Notes: a model not told the origin generated them from the letters alone. Positions 18,513-27,522 are shown, counted from the stretch's first letter. The stretch is DNA of 64,000 nucleotides from Amycolatopsis alba DSM 44262 (GCF_000384215.1 NZ_KB913032.1:1885021-1949020); one strand, 5' to 3'. Numbers and translations are program-made.

Positions 18513-18518
18513 ACCGTA
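18513..18518 (-). promoter_or_regulatory. -10 element for leaderless start of the acyltransferase gene
   Basis: On the minus strand TACGGT lies 7 bases before ATG 18505, with no ribosome site. Confidence 0.4.
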
Positions 18519-18558
18519 ACCTGTGATCAGGCCGTCGACCGCAAAGGGGAGCACGCGC

Positions 18559-19518
18559 ATGGGCACCAAGCTGATCATCGACACCGACCCAGGGGTCGAC
18601 GACGCCTTCGCGCTGGCACTGGCCACGCAAGCCGAGGACGTCGACCTCCTCGGTGTGACCACGGTGTTCGGCAACGTACCGCTGAGCCACACCACCGCCA
18701 ACGCGCGGCGCCTGCTGCAGCTCTTCGGCCGCGAAGACGTTCCCGTCGCCGCCGGCGCCTCGCGGCCGCTGGTCTACGACAACGCCAAGCCCGCCGGGTT
18801 CGTCCACGGCGAGGACGGCCTGTCCGGCCACTCCGGCACGCTGCCGGAGGCGAAGCGCCCGCTCGACGAACGCGACGCCGTCCGCCTGCTGGTGGATCTG
18901 CTGGAGGCCTCGGACGAGCCGGTGACCATCGCCCCGATCGGCCCGCTCACGAATATCGCGCTGCTGCTGGCGGCGCATCCGGGCATCCGCGAGAAGATCG
19001 GCCGGATCGTCATCATGGGCGGCGGGGTGACCAAGGGGAACTCCACCACGGCCGCCGAGTTCAACATCTGGAGCGATCCCGAGGCGGCGCGCCGGGTGCT
19101 GGCCGACGAGGACATCCCGACCGTGCTGGTGCCGCTGGACATCACGCACCAATGCTCGGTCGACACGGCCTGGCTCGGCAAACTCGCCGCGTCCGGCCCG
19201 CTCGGCGCGGCGCTCGAAGCGCTGACCACGACCTACGTCAAGCACTACACCCCGATCCTCGGTTTCCCAGGGATGGTCATGCACGACGCGGTCGCCGTGG
19301 CCGAGGCGATCCGGCCGGGCATCCTCGACACCGAGTCGTACCCCGTGGACGTCGAGTGCGGCTTCGGCCCCGCGCGCGGCGCGACACTCGTAGACCGGCG
19401 AAGGCTACGAAGCACCGATCCGCAGGCCGTGCCGGGCCGCGTCATCGACGTCGCGCTGACCACCGACGTCGAAGCCTTCCGTGAGTTCGTGCTGGGCTCG
19501 CTCACCGGGGGCCGATGA
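18559..19518 (+). CDS. Inosine/uridine-preferring nucleoside hydrolase family protein
   Basis: A 319-residue enzyme with the Ca-binding N-terminal motif LIIDTDPGVDDAFAL, the GPLTNIALLL and MGGGVTKGNSTTAAEFNIWSD-type motifs (catalytic region) and a C-terminal MHDAVAVAEAI. The family hydrolyses the N-glycosidic bond of ribonucleosides for purine/pyrimidine salvage. ATG 18559 has AAAGGGGA upstream and matches the family start better than the frame from 18523. It is divergent from the acyltransferase (53 bp apart) and its end overlaps the NlpC/P60 gene by 4 bp. Confidence 0.9.
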   Translation: MGTKLIIDTDPGVDDAFALALATQAEDVDLLGVTTVFGNVPLSHTTANARRLLQLFGREDVPVAAGASRPLVYDNAKPAGFVHGEDGLSGHSGTLPEAKRPLDERDAVRLLVDLLEASDEPVTIAPIGPLTNIALLLAAHPGIREKIGRIVIMGGGVTKGNSTTAAEFNIWSDPEAARRVLADEDIPTVLVPLDITHQCSVDTAWLGKLAASGPLGAALEALTTTYVKHYTPILGFPGMVMHDAVAVAEAIRPGILDTESYPVDVECGFGPARGATLVDRRRLRSTDPQAVPGRVIDVALTTDVEAFREFVLGSLTGGR

Positions 19519-20642
19519 TGGAACAGGAAACCTCCCGCCGCCGCAGACTTCCGGTGATCATCGCCGCCGTGGTCGTCGCGGGCGCCGCATTGGTCGCCGC
19601 CATCACCTTCGCTCCGAAGGAGGAGCCGAAGTCGGAGGCCGCCGCCGTCCAGTCGTCGACGCAACCCGCGCCGCCGCCTTCGTCCGCACCCGCGGAGATC
19701 CCGAAGGAACAGCCGAAGGTCCCGCAGCAGATGGGACCGGAATTCGACGCCTGGGTGTCGAAGACCAGCGGCTGGCTGGACATCCCGCTGCGCGCGATGA
19801 CCGGCTACGCGAAGACCACCGTGGCGCTGAGCAAGGAGACGCCGGGCTGCCGCCTGTCCTGGGTGACGCTGGCCGCGCTCGGGAAGATCGCCTCCGATCA
19901 CGGCCGCGCCACCGGTTCGAGTGTGAACGCCGACGGCGTGATGACCGTCCCGCTCGGCGCCGTCGAGGTCCGCGACTTCTACAACAAGGTCGTCTCGTCC
20001 GCGAACGCCAGTGGTCCGCTGCAGCTGACCCCCGCGGTGTGGAGCCAGTTCCAGTCCTCGGCGAGCGGCGCGAAACCGAATCCGCAGAACATCGACGACG
20101 CCACGCTGACCGCCGGCCGCGCCCTGTGCGCGGGCGGGCGCGACCTCGGCCAGGGCCAGACCTGGTGGAGCGCGGTCAGCACCCTGCAGCCCGCGCCGCT
20201 GCTGATGCACCGCACCCTCGCGACGGTGAACGTCTACGGCACGGTCGGCCAGAGCCCGCAGCCGCCGAACGCGGCGGCGCTGAGCGCGGTCAACTTCGCC
20301 ATCGACAAGATCGGGCTGCCGTACGTCTGGGGCGGCAACGGCACCGGCGGCGGTGACCCCGGTTTCGACTGCTCCGGCCTGACGACGGCCGCGTACGCCA
20401 GCGCGGGCGTCAGGCTCATGCGCACCGCCCACACGCAGTACCACAGCGTGAGCAAGGTGACCGATCCCCAGCTGGGCGACCTGATCTTCTACGGCGAGCC
20501 GAACACGAAGATCCACCATGTCGGGCTGTACATCGGGAACCAGCAGATGATCGACGCCCCGCAGACCGGGCAGGCGGTGCAGGTGCACACCTACCGGAAG
20601 CAAGGCGACGATTACGCCGGAGCGGGCCGTCCGACGACCTGA
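19515..20642 (+). CDS. Membrane-anchored NlpC/P60 cell-wall hydrolase
   Basis: A 375-residue protein with a basic start, a single transmembrane anchor (~12-31) and a Pro/Ser/Ala-rich linker. A helical lytic-transglycosylase-like region (~75-240) follows, then the NlpC/P60 domain: catalytic Cys in GFDCSGLTTAAYAS, His in KIHHVGLYIGN, and a third polar residue in VQVHTYRK. Predicted role is cutting peptide cross-links in peptidoglycan, facing outside. ATG 19515 overlaps the nucleoside hydrolase stop (ATGATG), so translation is coupled. Confidence 0.85.
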   Translation: MMEQETSRRRRLPVIIAAVVVAGAALVAAITFAPKEEPKSEAAAVQSSTQPAPPPSSAPAEIPKEQPKVPQQMGPEFDAWVSKTSGWLDIPLRAMTGYAKTTVALSKETPGCRLSWVTLAALGKIASDHGRATGSSVNADGVMTVPLGAVEVRDFYNKVVSSANASGPLQLTPAVWSQFQSSASGAKPNPQNIDDATLTAGRALCAGGRDLGQGQTWWSAVSTLQPAPLLMHRTLATVNVYGTVGQSPQPPNAAALSAVNFAIDKIGLPYVWGGNGTGGGDPGFDCSGLTTAAYASAGVRLMRTAHTQYHSVSKVTDPQLGDLIFYGEPNTKIHHVGLYIGNQQMIDAPQTGQAVQVHTYRKQGDDYAGAGRPTT

Positions 20643-21475
20643 CCGCTGCCGTCCGCGAAGAAGTCGACGAGAGCGCGGGCGATCCGGCCGGGGGCGTTCT
20701 CGGTGGGGATGTGCGCCGCTCCGGGGATGCGCAGGAGCCGGGTTCGCGGGATCTCCGAGGCGAACTTCTCGGCGTACTCCACCTTCTCGAAGCGGTCGTC
20801 CTCGCCCCAGATCAGCAACTTGGGCGTGGTGGACCGCCGCAGCGCGGGGACGAGATCGAGGGTGTGGCGGCTCTCCGCCGCGCCCGCCATGGCCAGCCAG
20901 GAGCGGCGGGCCCGCGGATCGGTCCACGGATCCAGATAGCCGGCGATCCGCTGCTCGGTGGCGGCGCCTGCCAGATCGGTCGTCACGGCCTCCCTGCGGG
21001 CCGCGAGGAAGTCTTCGGCGACGGCCGCCGTGTCCAGAAGCCGGGCGACGTGGGGTGACGGCCATGAGTCGTAGAGCACCGAGTTGACCAGGGCCATCCG
21101 GGAAATCGCCATCCGATCGTGCGCCAGGAGATGCTGGGCGACGGCGCCTCCGATGTCATGCCCCGCCACCGCGACCGGCCCGGAGATCTTCACCGCGGAC
21201 ACGAAGCGCGTCACCCAACCGGCCAGGGCCGGGACAGTCGCCGTCTCCAGGGTGAGCTCACCCCCTGACCGCCCCATCCCCGGAAAATCGACGGCATAGG
21301 GCCGAAGTCCCGCCTCCGCGAGGTGGCCCAGCACCGGAAGCCACACCCGGCTCCAGTACGTCCCGTGCAGCAGCACCACGGCGGGGCCGTCCCGGCCGGC
21401 GGTCAGGTAGCTGCAGCTCTCGCCGTCGACCTGTACCGCGCTCCTCGACACGCCGGTTTCAAGGAATCCCTCCAT
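20612..21475 (-). CDS. Alpha/beta hydrolase, haloalkane dehalogenase/epoxide hydrolase-like
   Basis: A 287-residue alpha/beta-hydrolase. VVLLHGTYWSRVW forms the oxyanion region; the nucleophile elbow GHDIGG has Asp instead of Ser, as in haloalkane dehalogenases and epoxide hydrolases. The acid is likely in LLIWGEDDRFE and the base in PGAAHIPTENAP. Start ATG 21475 was preferred over 21511. It overlaps the convergent NlpC/P60 gene by 31 bp. Substrate unknown. Confidence 0.8.
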   Translation of the reverse strand: MEGFLETGVSRSAVQVDGESCSYLTAGRDGPAVVLLHGTYWSRVWLPVLGHLAEAGLRPYAVDFPGMGRSGGELTLETATVPALAGWVTRFVSAVKISGPVAVAGHDIGGAVAQHLLAHDRMAISRMALVNSVLYDSWPSPHVARLLDTAAVAEDFLAARREAVTTDLAGAATEQRIAGYLDPWTDPRARRSWLAMAGAAESRHTLDLVPALRRSTTPKLLIWGEDDRFEKVEYAEKFASEIPRTRLLRIPGAAHIPTENAPGRIARALVDFFADGSGQVVGRPAPA

Positions 21476-21604
21476 GGGGCCCACTGTTCCCCGGAGTCCG
21501 GCTCCGGCCAAGTGTCAGGAAAGACACCTATCGACATATTCCTGCCACGGAAGTCGGCCTGCCGGGGAATCGGGAAGCGTGCCCCGCCACCGAAATTCGG
21601 TGCC

Positions 21605-21610
21605 TATAGT
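21605..21610 (+). promoter_or_regulatory. -10 element TATAGT for a leaderless GTG start
   Basis: TATAGT ends 6 bases before GTG 21617. It is a near-consensus -10 with no ribosome site, and it fixes the start of the next gene. Confidence 0.6.
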
Positions 21611-21616
21611 GACCGC

Positions 21617-22150
21617 GTGTATTCACCGATCCCCGTCCTGAACGAGCTGAAGGACCTCTACGACTCGACCCGCGAATTCCTGGCCGACGGCTTCGAGCTG
21701 TACGGCTACGACGACAAGGGACGCTACTTTCCCCAGGAACTGGACGACCCGGACTTCCTGTCGCGGCTGGTCCCCTTCGCCCAGGCGAACGGGAGCGGCT
21801 CGACGTACGCGATCTGGCGCAGCTCCGACGAGACGGACCTGGCTCTGCTGCCTGTCGTGGTCTTCGGCGACGAAGGCGGCGAACACGTCATCGCCCGCGA
21901 CTTCCGGGAGTTCCTGCGGCTGCTGGGGTTCGACACCGAGATCACCGTCGACCACGACTCGGCGTACTACTTCCGGGAGGACGACGACGGCCACAGCGGC
22001 TCGCACGAACTGTTCGTCGAATGGCTTCGGCAGCGTGGCCTGGAACCGGCCGACGATCCGGACGCCGTCGTGGCCGCCGCCGGGGAGATCCACGGGGAGC
22101 GGTTCCGGGCGTGGATCACCCCGTTCTACGAAAAGGCAGGCTGGGCCTGA
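21617..22150 (+). CDS. Acidic cytosolic protein, SUKH/SMI1-like, unknown function
   Basis: The 177-residue product is acidic and soluble. The core ALLPVVVFGDEGGEHVIARD followed by FREFLRLLGFDTE resembles the C-terminal half of SUKH (SMI1/KNR4) folds, which include many immunity proteins. No toxin gene adjoins it, so an immunity role is not supported. It converges on the flavin monooxygenase gene with a 2-bp gap. The longer frame from 21323 overlaps the divergent hydrolase and was rejected. Confidence 0.65.
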   Translation: MYSPIPVLNELKDLYDSTREFLADGFELYGYDDKGRYFPQELDDPDFLSRLVPFAQANGSGSTYAIWRSSDETDLALLPVVVFGDEGGEHVIARDFREFLRLLGFDTEITVDHDSAYYFREDDDGHSGSHELFVEWLRQRGLEPADDPDAVVAAAGEIHGERFRAWITPFYEKAGWA

Positions 22151-22152
22151 CG

Positions 22153-23289
22153 TCAGGACTCGCGCTGCTGGCTCTCGAAAATGTTGAGCAGCTGCTGAGG
22201 GACCTCGTCGCCGAAGATGCTTTCGAGCAGGAAGTCCTCCTCGATGGGCGTTTCGCAGCGGACGAACATCGCCAGCTCGTACTCGGCGAGCGCCGTCTCG
22301 ACGTCGCCGGGGCTCGCGGCGAGGGCCTTGCCGAGCTCGGCGCCGTCGAGCATGGCCAGGTTGGCGCCTTCCCCATTCGCCAAGGCGAGATGGGCGGCGT
22401 CGCCGAGCAGGGTCACGCCGGGGACGCGCTCCCACCGCAGCCCGGACGGCAGGGCGTAGGCGGGGCGGTGGATCGGCGCGATGTCGCTTTCGGTGATCAG
22501 CGCGGTGAGTTCGGGCGCCCAGCCGTCGAACTCCGCCGCGACCCGCGCCTTGGCCACTTCGGCGTCAGTGAAGTCGACGGCGTCGAACCAGTCCAGCGGC
22601 TTCTTGAGTTCCACGTAGGCGTGCAGGGTGTCGCCGGTTTCCCGGTGGGCGTTGATGGCAAGGCCCGGCGTGATCCCGTTCCCGAACATCGAACCGCCGC
22701 CGACCGTTTTCGCCACGTCCGCGTGCCGGGTGTCGGAGTCGTACAGATAGGTCTCGACGATCGACGTCCCGCTGTATTCGGGGACGGCGCCGGTGAGCAG
22801 CGGCCGGATCCGTGACCACGCGCCGTCGGCCCCGACCAGGAGATCGGCGACGACGGTGGTGCCGTTCTCGAACGCGACCTCGTGGCGGCCGTCGTCCAGC
22901 GTCCGGGCGCCGGTGACCTTGTGACCCCAGCGGACGGTGCCTTCGGGGAGCGAGTCGAGCAGCATCCGCCGCAGGTCCCCGCGCTGCGCCTCGGGACGGC
23001 CGCCGGTGCCGTCGTCGGCCCGCTCGAACAGGACGGTCCCGTCGATGTCGAGGGCGCGCAGCGCCTGGCGCCCCTCCAGGACGATGCCGCGGAACTCGTC
23101 CATGAGTTCCGCGGCCTCGAGGGCGAGCTGGCCGTTGTAGTCGTGGATGTCGAGCATCCCGCCCTGCAAGCGCGCGGTGGGTGATGCCTCGGCTTCGTAG
23201 ACCTCGGACGGGATGCCGTGAATGTGCAGGACGCGGGCCAGCGTGAGGCCGCCGAGACCGGCGCCGACGATGGTGACAGTGGTGTTCAT
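22153..23289 (-). CDS. TetX-like FAD-dependent monooxygenase
   Basis: A 378-residue class A flavoprotein monooxygenase. The FAD loop is VTIVGAGLGGLTLA; the N-terminal block continues GGMLDIHDYNGQLALE and QRGDLRRMLLDSLPEGTV, closely following the pattern of TetX tetracycline-inactivating enzymes. The second FAD motif is TLLGDAAHLA followed by GEGANLAMLDGAELGKAL. It is cytoplasmic, with no extra C-terminal domain. Hydroxylation of an aromatic or polyketide substrate is likely; tetracycline is only one possibility. ATG 23289 was used. Confidence 0.85.
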   Translation of the reverse strand: MNTTVTIVGAGLGGLTLARVLHIHGIPSEVYEAEASPTARLQGGMLDIHDYNGQLALEAAELMDEFRGIVLEGRQALRALDIDGTVLFERADDGTGGRPEAQRGDLRRMLLDSLPEGTVRWGHKVTGARTLDDGRHEVAFENGTTVVADLLVGADGAWSRIRPLLTGAVPEYSGTSIVETYLYDSDTRHADVAKTVGGGSMFGNGITPGLAINAHRETGDTLHAYVELKKPLDWFDAVDFTDAEVAKARVAAEFDGWAPELTALITESDIAPIHRPAYALPSGLRWERVPGVTLLGDAAHLALANGEGANLAMLDGAELGKALAASPGDVETALAEYELAMFVRCETPIEEDFLLESIFGDEVPQQLLNIFESQQRES

Positions 23290-23389
23290 GGTGACTCCCT
23301 CGGTTCGCGACTGGAATGACATTCCAGAGACTGTCGAGGTCCGCTGTCAGGCCACGCACACGGCGCTGGCACCGGCCTGGCACGTCCTG

Positions 23390-24664
23390 TCAGCCGAAGA
23401 ACCCGACGGTGTCCGGCGCCCAGCCGGGGTCACCGGTCCTGGCGAACGAGACCCACGCGCCGTGCATCCTGGCCGCGAGGCCTTCCGGGGCGGGATCAGG
23501 ACCGAGCAGGCCGTTCTCCCCGTGCAGCCACGGCTCGCCTGCGACGTCGAAGACGAACGGCAGCTCGACGGTGTGGGCGGCGCCGAGCCGTCCGCCCAGC
23601 GCCGTCGAGCGATGGCCGAACGAGTAGACGTGGGTGCGGCCGCCCGAGATCCGCGCGTGTGCCCGCGCCAGCCGTGCCGTCCCCGCCCCGAACAGCGTGT
23701 CCCCGAGCGCGACGGGATCCGCCACGCCGTAAAGGTTTCCTTCCTCGGTGTTGGTGCCGATGAGCAGCCCGACGTCGCCGCCGAGGAGACCGTCGGCGGG
23801 CTGGACCGGCAGCACCAGGCTGAACGGGCTCAGCCCGGCCAAGGGATCCGGCGCGGTCTCGGTGCGCAGGTCGAGACCGGCCAGCGCGGGCAGGATCTCC
23901 AGGAATCGCTCGTCCGGGATCTCCCCGAACGCTTCCGCGGTGGGTGCGGCTCCCAGCGCCGAAGCCGCCGCGGCGGTGACCCGTCCCGCCTGCTCCGGGG
24001 TGAAGGCGCCGGTCCCGCTGCCGCTCTGGACGATCGCCCGCCGGAACAGCCCCTCGGCCTCCGGCGTCGCCAGCAACGCGCCGGTGAGCGTCGCTCCCGC
24101 GGACTGCCCGAAGACGGTGACGTTGTCCGGGTCGCCTCCGAACACCGCGACCGTGTCACGCACCCAGCCGAGCGCGGCGAGCACGTCGAGCAGCCCCCGG
24201 TTGGCCGGAGCGCCGTCCAGAGCGAGGAAACCGGGGACGCCGAGGCGGTAGTTCACCGTCACCAGGACGACGCCGTCGCGGGCGAACGCCCTTCCGTCGT
24301 AGAGCGCGGCGCGGGTCGAGCCGGTGACGAAACCGCCGCCGTGCACGAAAACCAGCACGGGACGCTTGCCGCCGTCCGCGGCGGGCGTCCAGACGTCGAC
24401 GGTCAGGTACTCCTCGCCCCGCACCCAGCCCGGCCCGAAGTACGGCGTCATGTCGAGCTCGCCGAAGTCGCGGACAGGCTGGGGAGCCGTCGGCGAGGGC
24501 CGGGTCGCGTCACGGACGCCGGACCAGCCCGCGTGTGGCACCGGCGGGAGAAAGCGTCCGGGACCGAGCGGAGCGGCCGCGTACGGGATGGCGCGGTAGA
24601 ACTCGCCGAAGGAGTCGCGGCGGCCGCGCACGGCGCCCGCCGGGGTTTCTGCTTGCACGGACAC
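23390..24664 (-). CDS. Type-B carboxylesterase (pNB-esterase-like)
   Basis: A 424-residue alpha/beta hydrolase with FYRAIPYAAAPLG near the N-terminus, EEYLTVDVWTP, oxyanion HGGGF, nucleophile Ser in FGQSAGA, and the catalytic His in GAAHTVELPFVF. It is shorter than many type-B esterases (about 500 residues). No signal peptide. It lies 9 bp downstream of the metallohydrolase gene, so the two are co-transcribed. It hydrolyses an ester; substrate unknown. Confidence 0.88.
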   Translation of the reverse strand: MSVQAETPAGAVRGRRDSFGEFYRAIPYAAAPLGPGRFLPPVPHAGWSGVRDATRPSPTAPQPVRDFGELDMTPYFGPGWVRGEEYLTVDVWTPAADGGKRPVLVFVHGGGFVTGSTRAALYDGRAFARDGVVLVTVNYRLGVPGFLALDGAPANRGLLDVLAALGWVRDTVAVFGGDPDNVTVFGQSAGATLTGALLATPEAEGLFRRAIVQSGSGTGAFTPEQAGRVTAAAASALGAAPTAEAFGEIPDERFLEILPALAGLDLRTETAPDPLAGLSPFSLVLPVQPADGLLGGDVGLLIGTNTEEGNLYGVADPVALGDTLFGAGTARLARAHARISGGRTHVYSFGHRSTALGGRLGAAHTVELPFVFDVAGEPWLHGENGLLGPDPAPEGLAARMHGAWVSFARTGDPGWAPDTVGFFG

Positions 24665-24673
24665 GAAAACTCC

Positions 24674-25579
24674 TCAGGAGAGGTGGGAGAAGCCCGCCCA
24701 TCGCGCGATCGCGAACTTCGATCCCCGGCGCTCGACCCGCACCGCACCCTGGGCGCCGAAGTGCGCCGGGAAGAGGAGCGCGTCGCCGTCGGCGGCCTGC
24801 CCGAGCAGCTTGTGCCGGGTGGCCCTGGATCCGGCCGGGTCTTCGCAATAGGGCGAATTGGTGTCCGGCTCGACGATCTGCAGCGCGGTGTGCACCAGAT
24901 CGCCCACGAACAGCGCCCGTTCCCCGCCCGATTCCAGGGTGAGCACGGACGAGCCGGGAGTGTGACCGGGCGCGAGATCGAGCCGCAGGTTCCGGTCGAT
25001 CCGGTACGTGCCGTCCCACAGATGGGTCAGCCCCGCCTCGTGGACCGGCGCGACACTGTCCTCGAAAACGTTCTGATTTCCGCGCCCCAGCACGGAATCG
25101 TGCGCTTCGGCGGGGTTCCAGAACTCGAAGTCCGGCCGCGCCATCAGGTACGTGGCGTTCGGGAAGGTCGGCACCCAGGTGCGGCCGTCGAGCCGGGTGT
25201 TCCAGCCGACGTGGTCGATGTGCAGGTGGGTGTTGACGACGACGTCGACGTCCTCGGGCCGCACGCCAGCGGCCGCGAGGTTGTCGAGGTACGCGGTGTC
25301 GAGGCGGTTCCACACCGCCGCGTAGGGCCGGTCCTTGTGGTTGCCGACACCGGTGTCGACGAGGATCGTGCGCCCTTCGCTGCGGATCAGCCAGGACTGG
25401 AGCGCCGCGTGGCATTCGTTCGTTTCGGGGTTCCAGAAGTCGGGCGCGAGCCAGCCGCGATGTTCGTCCCAGGAGCCGTCCGGGCTGTCCGGCAGGAACT
25501 CGGCCGGGGTCATGCCGAGCGAGCCGTAGAACTCCTTGACGCGGGTGACCGTGACGTCTCCGATGGTGATCTCGTCCAT
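24674..25579 (-). CDS. MBL-fold metallohydrolase
   Basis: A 301-residue metallo-beta-lactamase-fold protein. NTHLHIDHVGWNT is the HxHxDH metal motif; further metal ligands lie in APGHTPGSS, LFVGDLVH and FPAHFG. The TRVKEFYG and FWNPETNECHAA segments resemble lactonase/quorum-quenching-like groups. ATG 25579 gives the typical MDEITIGDVTVTRV start. It is divergent (102 bp) from the XRE regulator and leads an operon with the esterase. A lactone, lactam or ester substrate is possible. Confidence 0.85.
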   Translation of the reverse strand: MDEITIGDVTVTRVKEFYGSLGMTPAEFLPDSPDGSWDEHRGWLAPDFWNPETNECHAALQSWLIRSEGRTILVDTGVGNHKDRPYAAVWNRLDTAYLDNLAAAGVRPEDVDVVVNTHLHIDHVGWNTRLDGRTWVPTFPNATYLMARPDFEFWNPAEAHDSVLGRGNQNVFEDSVAPVHEAGLTHLWDGTYRIDRNLRLDLAPGHTPGSSVLTLESGGERALFVGDLVHTALQIVEPDTNSPYCEDPAGSRATRHKLLGQAADGDALLFPAHFGAQGAVRVERRGSKFAIARWAGFSHLS

Positions 25580-25681
25580 GCCACCGAGCCTGGTCACCGG
25601 GCCGGGCGCGAGCCACGCCCCCGTTGTCCTCCCACTGGGAGGGTGTGGCTGACACGGGCCGTGCCACGGATACTCGGGATC

Positions 25682-26554
25682 ATGGACGGACCTGGCCCGC
25701 TCGGCGACTTCCTTCAGGCTCGACGAGCACAGTTGCGGCCAGCGGACGTCGGCCTGCGCGACCTCGGGCCACGCCGCCGGGTGGCCGGGCTGCGGCGCGA
25801 GGAACTGGCCCAGCTCGCGGGGGTCAGCGTCTCGTACTACGCGCGGCTGGAGCAGGGCATGTCGCGCGGCGCCTCGGCCGAGGTGCTCGACGCCATCGCC
25901 CGCGCGCTCCGGCTCGACGGCCACGAACGCGAACACCTCGAAAGGCTCGCCGGCACCGCTCGCCGTACACCACGGGCACGCCGTCCCCGGCCCGAGAAGC
26001 TCCACGACGAGACGCGGGACCTCCTGGGCACCGTCGACGCTCCCGCGCTGATTCTCGGTCGCCGCTCGGACGTCCTGGCGTGGAACACCCTCGGCCACGC
26101 CCTGCTGGGCGGGCATCTGGACTTCCACGCCCCGGACGACCCGGCACGGCGGCCGAACATGAGCCGGATGCTGTTCCTGGACCCGCACAGCCAGGAGCTG
26201 TACGTCGACTGGAAGCGGAAGATCCGCGCCGTGGTCGGGAATCTGCGGATCTCGGTCGGCAGGCATCCCGAAGACCCGCTGCTCGCGGAGCTGATCGGCG
26301 AGCTGACGATGAAGAGCCCGGAATTCGTCTCGCTCTGGGGCGATCACCGTGTGCAGCCCTGCGACGCCGCGGCCTACGAACTGCACCATCCGGTCGTCGG
26401 CACGGTGACGGTGACCCAGCAGACCCTGTCGATCGCCCGTTCACCGGATCAGCTGCTGATCGTGTGCACGGCCCCCGCGGGCTCCTCCGACGCGAGTGCG
26501 CTCGCGCTGCTGCGGCAGCTCAGGACCGTGTGCTCACCAGCGTCTCCGGCTTGA
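25682..26554 (+). CDS. XRE regulator with MmyB-like ligand-binding domain
   Basis: A 290-residue regulator. Residues ~10-75 form an HTH (LGDFLQARRAQL, VAGLRREELAQLAGVS, YYARLEQG). Residues ~110-280 are the MmyB-like PAS-type domain (ALILGRRSDVLAWN, NMSRMLFLDP, ELTMKSPEFVSLWGDHRVQ). Regulators of this type usually control an adjacent divergent oxidoreductase or hydrolase, here the metallohydrolase-esterase pair. GATACT lies 7 bases upstream of the ATG and may be the -10 of a leaderless transcript. The 3' end overlaps the lipoprotein gene by 35 bp. Confidence 0.88.
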   Translation: MDGPGPLGDFLQARRAQLRPADVGLRDLGPRRRVAGLRREELAQLAGVSVSYYARLEQGMSRGASAEVLDAIARALRLDGHEREHLERLAGTARRTPRARRPRPEKLHDETRDLLGTVDAPALILGRRSDVLAWNTLGHALLGGHLDFHAPDDPARRPNMSRMLFLDPHSQELYVDWKRKIRAVVGNLRISVGRHPEDPLLAELIGELTMKSPEFVSLWGDHRVQPCDAAAYELHHPVVGTVTVTQQTLSIARSPDQLLIVCTAPAGSSDASALALLRQLRTVCSPASPA

Positions 26555-26954
26555 ACGCGAACACGTCGTCGCCCTGGACGAGGACGTGCCATTCGCCGCA
26601 GACCTTGTCGGTCCGGCTCTCCTGCCCCTGCGGCCACCACTGGGCGACGAGCGTGGCGGGCTGGGTCGCGGCCGCTCCCGGCACGCAGCCGGCGGGCAGT
26701 GTCCCGCCGGCGAACCGCAGGATCCGCTCCGAACCCGTCGTCCGGATGACCTCCGTGATCGACCTCGCCCGGTCCGGCACCCAGTCGGGCACCCGTGCGT
26801 CCTTGTCACGCTTGCCTTCCACGCCGGTGGCGTAGCCGACGGTCTTGACGTGTCCGTTCGCCCTTTCGGTCAGGCTTTCCTTGAGACCGCATCCGGTCAG
26901 GGTGACGGTGGCGGTCGCGGCGGCGAGGACGGCGGCGGTGATCTTCGTGTTCAT
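26520..26954 (-). CDS. Lipoprotein, unknown function
   Basis: The 144-residue precursor has a basic start, a hydrophobic signal core and a lipobox (TLTGCG), so it should be lipidated at Cys22 and anchored outside the membrane. The mature part has two more cysteines (PAGCVPG and DKVCGEW) that may form a disulfide, and WWPQGQESRTDKVCGEWH-type aromatic residues. No family recognised. The start is ATG 26954. Confidence 0.75.
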   Translation of the reverse strand: MNTKITAAVLAAATATVTLTGCGLKESLTERANGHVKTVGYATGVEGKRDKDARVPDWVPDRARSITEVIRTTGSERILRFAGGTLPAGCVPGAAATQPATLVAQWWPQGQESRTDKVCGEWHVLVQGDDVFAFKPETLVSTRS

Positions 26955-27104
26955 ACCATCGAGTCAACCTCGCCGAAGGGCTCGCGGGATCGGACTTTCG
27001 GTCCGGCCGGGGCGGCCATCCGGCCGATCTTCACGACGGAAATCCGCCAGCACGCCCGCGCGCCGCACACCACAGTGGTCGTCGTGACCTCGACAACAGA
27101 CGCC

Positions 27105-27512
27105 ATGTCCGTACTCAAAGGCATGTACGCGGCGGAAGCCAGCTACTTCGCCGCCGGTGGCCCCGGCAAGACGACGTTCGCCCCGCTCGCCCCGTTCTTC
27201 TCCCCCGAAGTGGTGCTGCATCAGGCGGACGGCCTGCCGTACGGCGGAATCTGGCGCGGCCACGAAGCCATGGAGCGGTTCTTCACCGCCATGAGCGACA
27301 CCTGGGACGTCTTCGACATGGTGGAGCAGAGCTTCCTGAGCGAGACCAGCCCGCTGGTCGTCCTGACCCAGGTGCACGTCCGGTCCAGGGCGACCGGCCG
27401 CGAGCTGGACTTCCCGATCCTGCAGACGATCACCGTCGAGGACGGGCGCATCACCGAGGTGCGGCCGTTCTACTGGGATACCGCGGCGATCGCGGCGGCC
27501 TGCACGAACTAA
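27105..27512 (+). CDS. SnoaL-like (NTF2-fold) protein
   Basis: The 135-residue protein has the SnoaL pattern: FFSPEVVLHQADGLPYGGIWRG, HEAMERFFTAMSDTW, then alternating strands ending TVEDGRITEVRPFYWDT. Such proteins are small isomerases, hydrolases or ligand binders; no catalytic residues can be assigned. GTG 27084 is an alternative start seven codons earlier. It ends 10 bp before the LexA-type gene, but that gene appears to have its own promoter. Confidence 0.75.
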   Translation: MSVLKGMYAAEASYFAAGGPGKTTFAPLAPFFSPEVVLHQADGLPYGGIWRGHEAMERFFTAMSDTWDVFDMVEQSFLSETSPLVVLTQVHVRSRATGRELDFPILQTITVEDGRITEVRPFYWDTAAIAAACTN

Positions 27513-27515
27513 CAT
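27510..27515 (+). promoter_or_regulatory. -10 element TAACAT for the LexA-type gene
   Basis: TAACAT begins at the stop codon of the SnoaL-like gene and ends 7 bases before ATG 27523. No ribosome site is present, so the transcript is probably leaderless. Confidence 0.45.
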
Positions 27516-27522
27516 TCCGTTG

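Noticed and set aside
23222..25681. Upstream two-thirds of an 1110-codon plus-strand frame ending in the XRE regulator.
   Set aside because: It runs antisense to the monooxygenase start, esterase and metallohydrolase genes; only the part from ATG 25682 has a recognisable domain.
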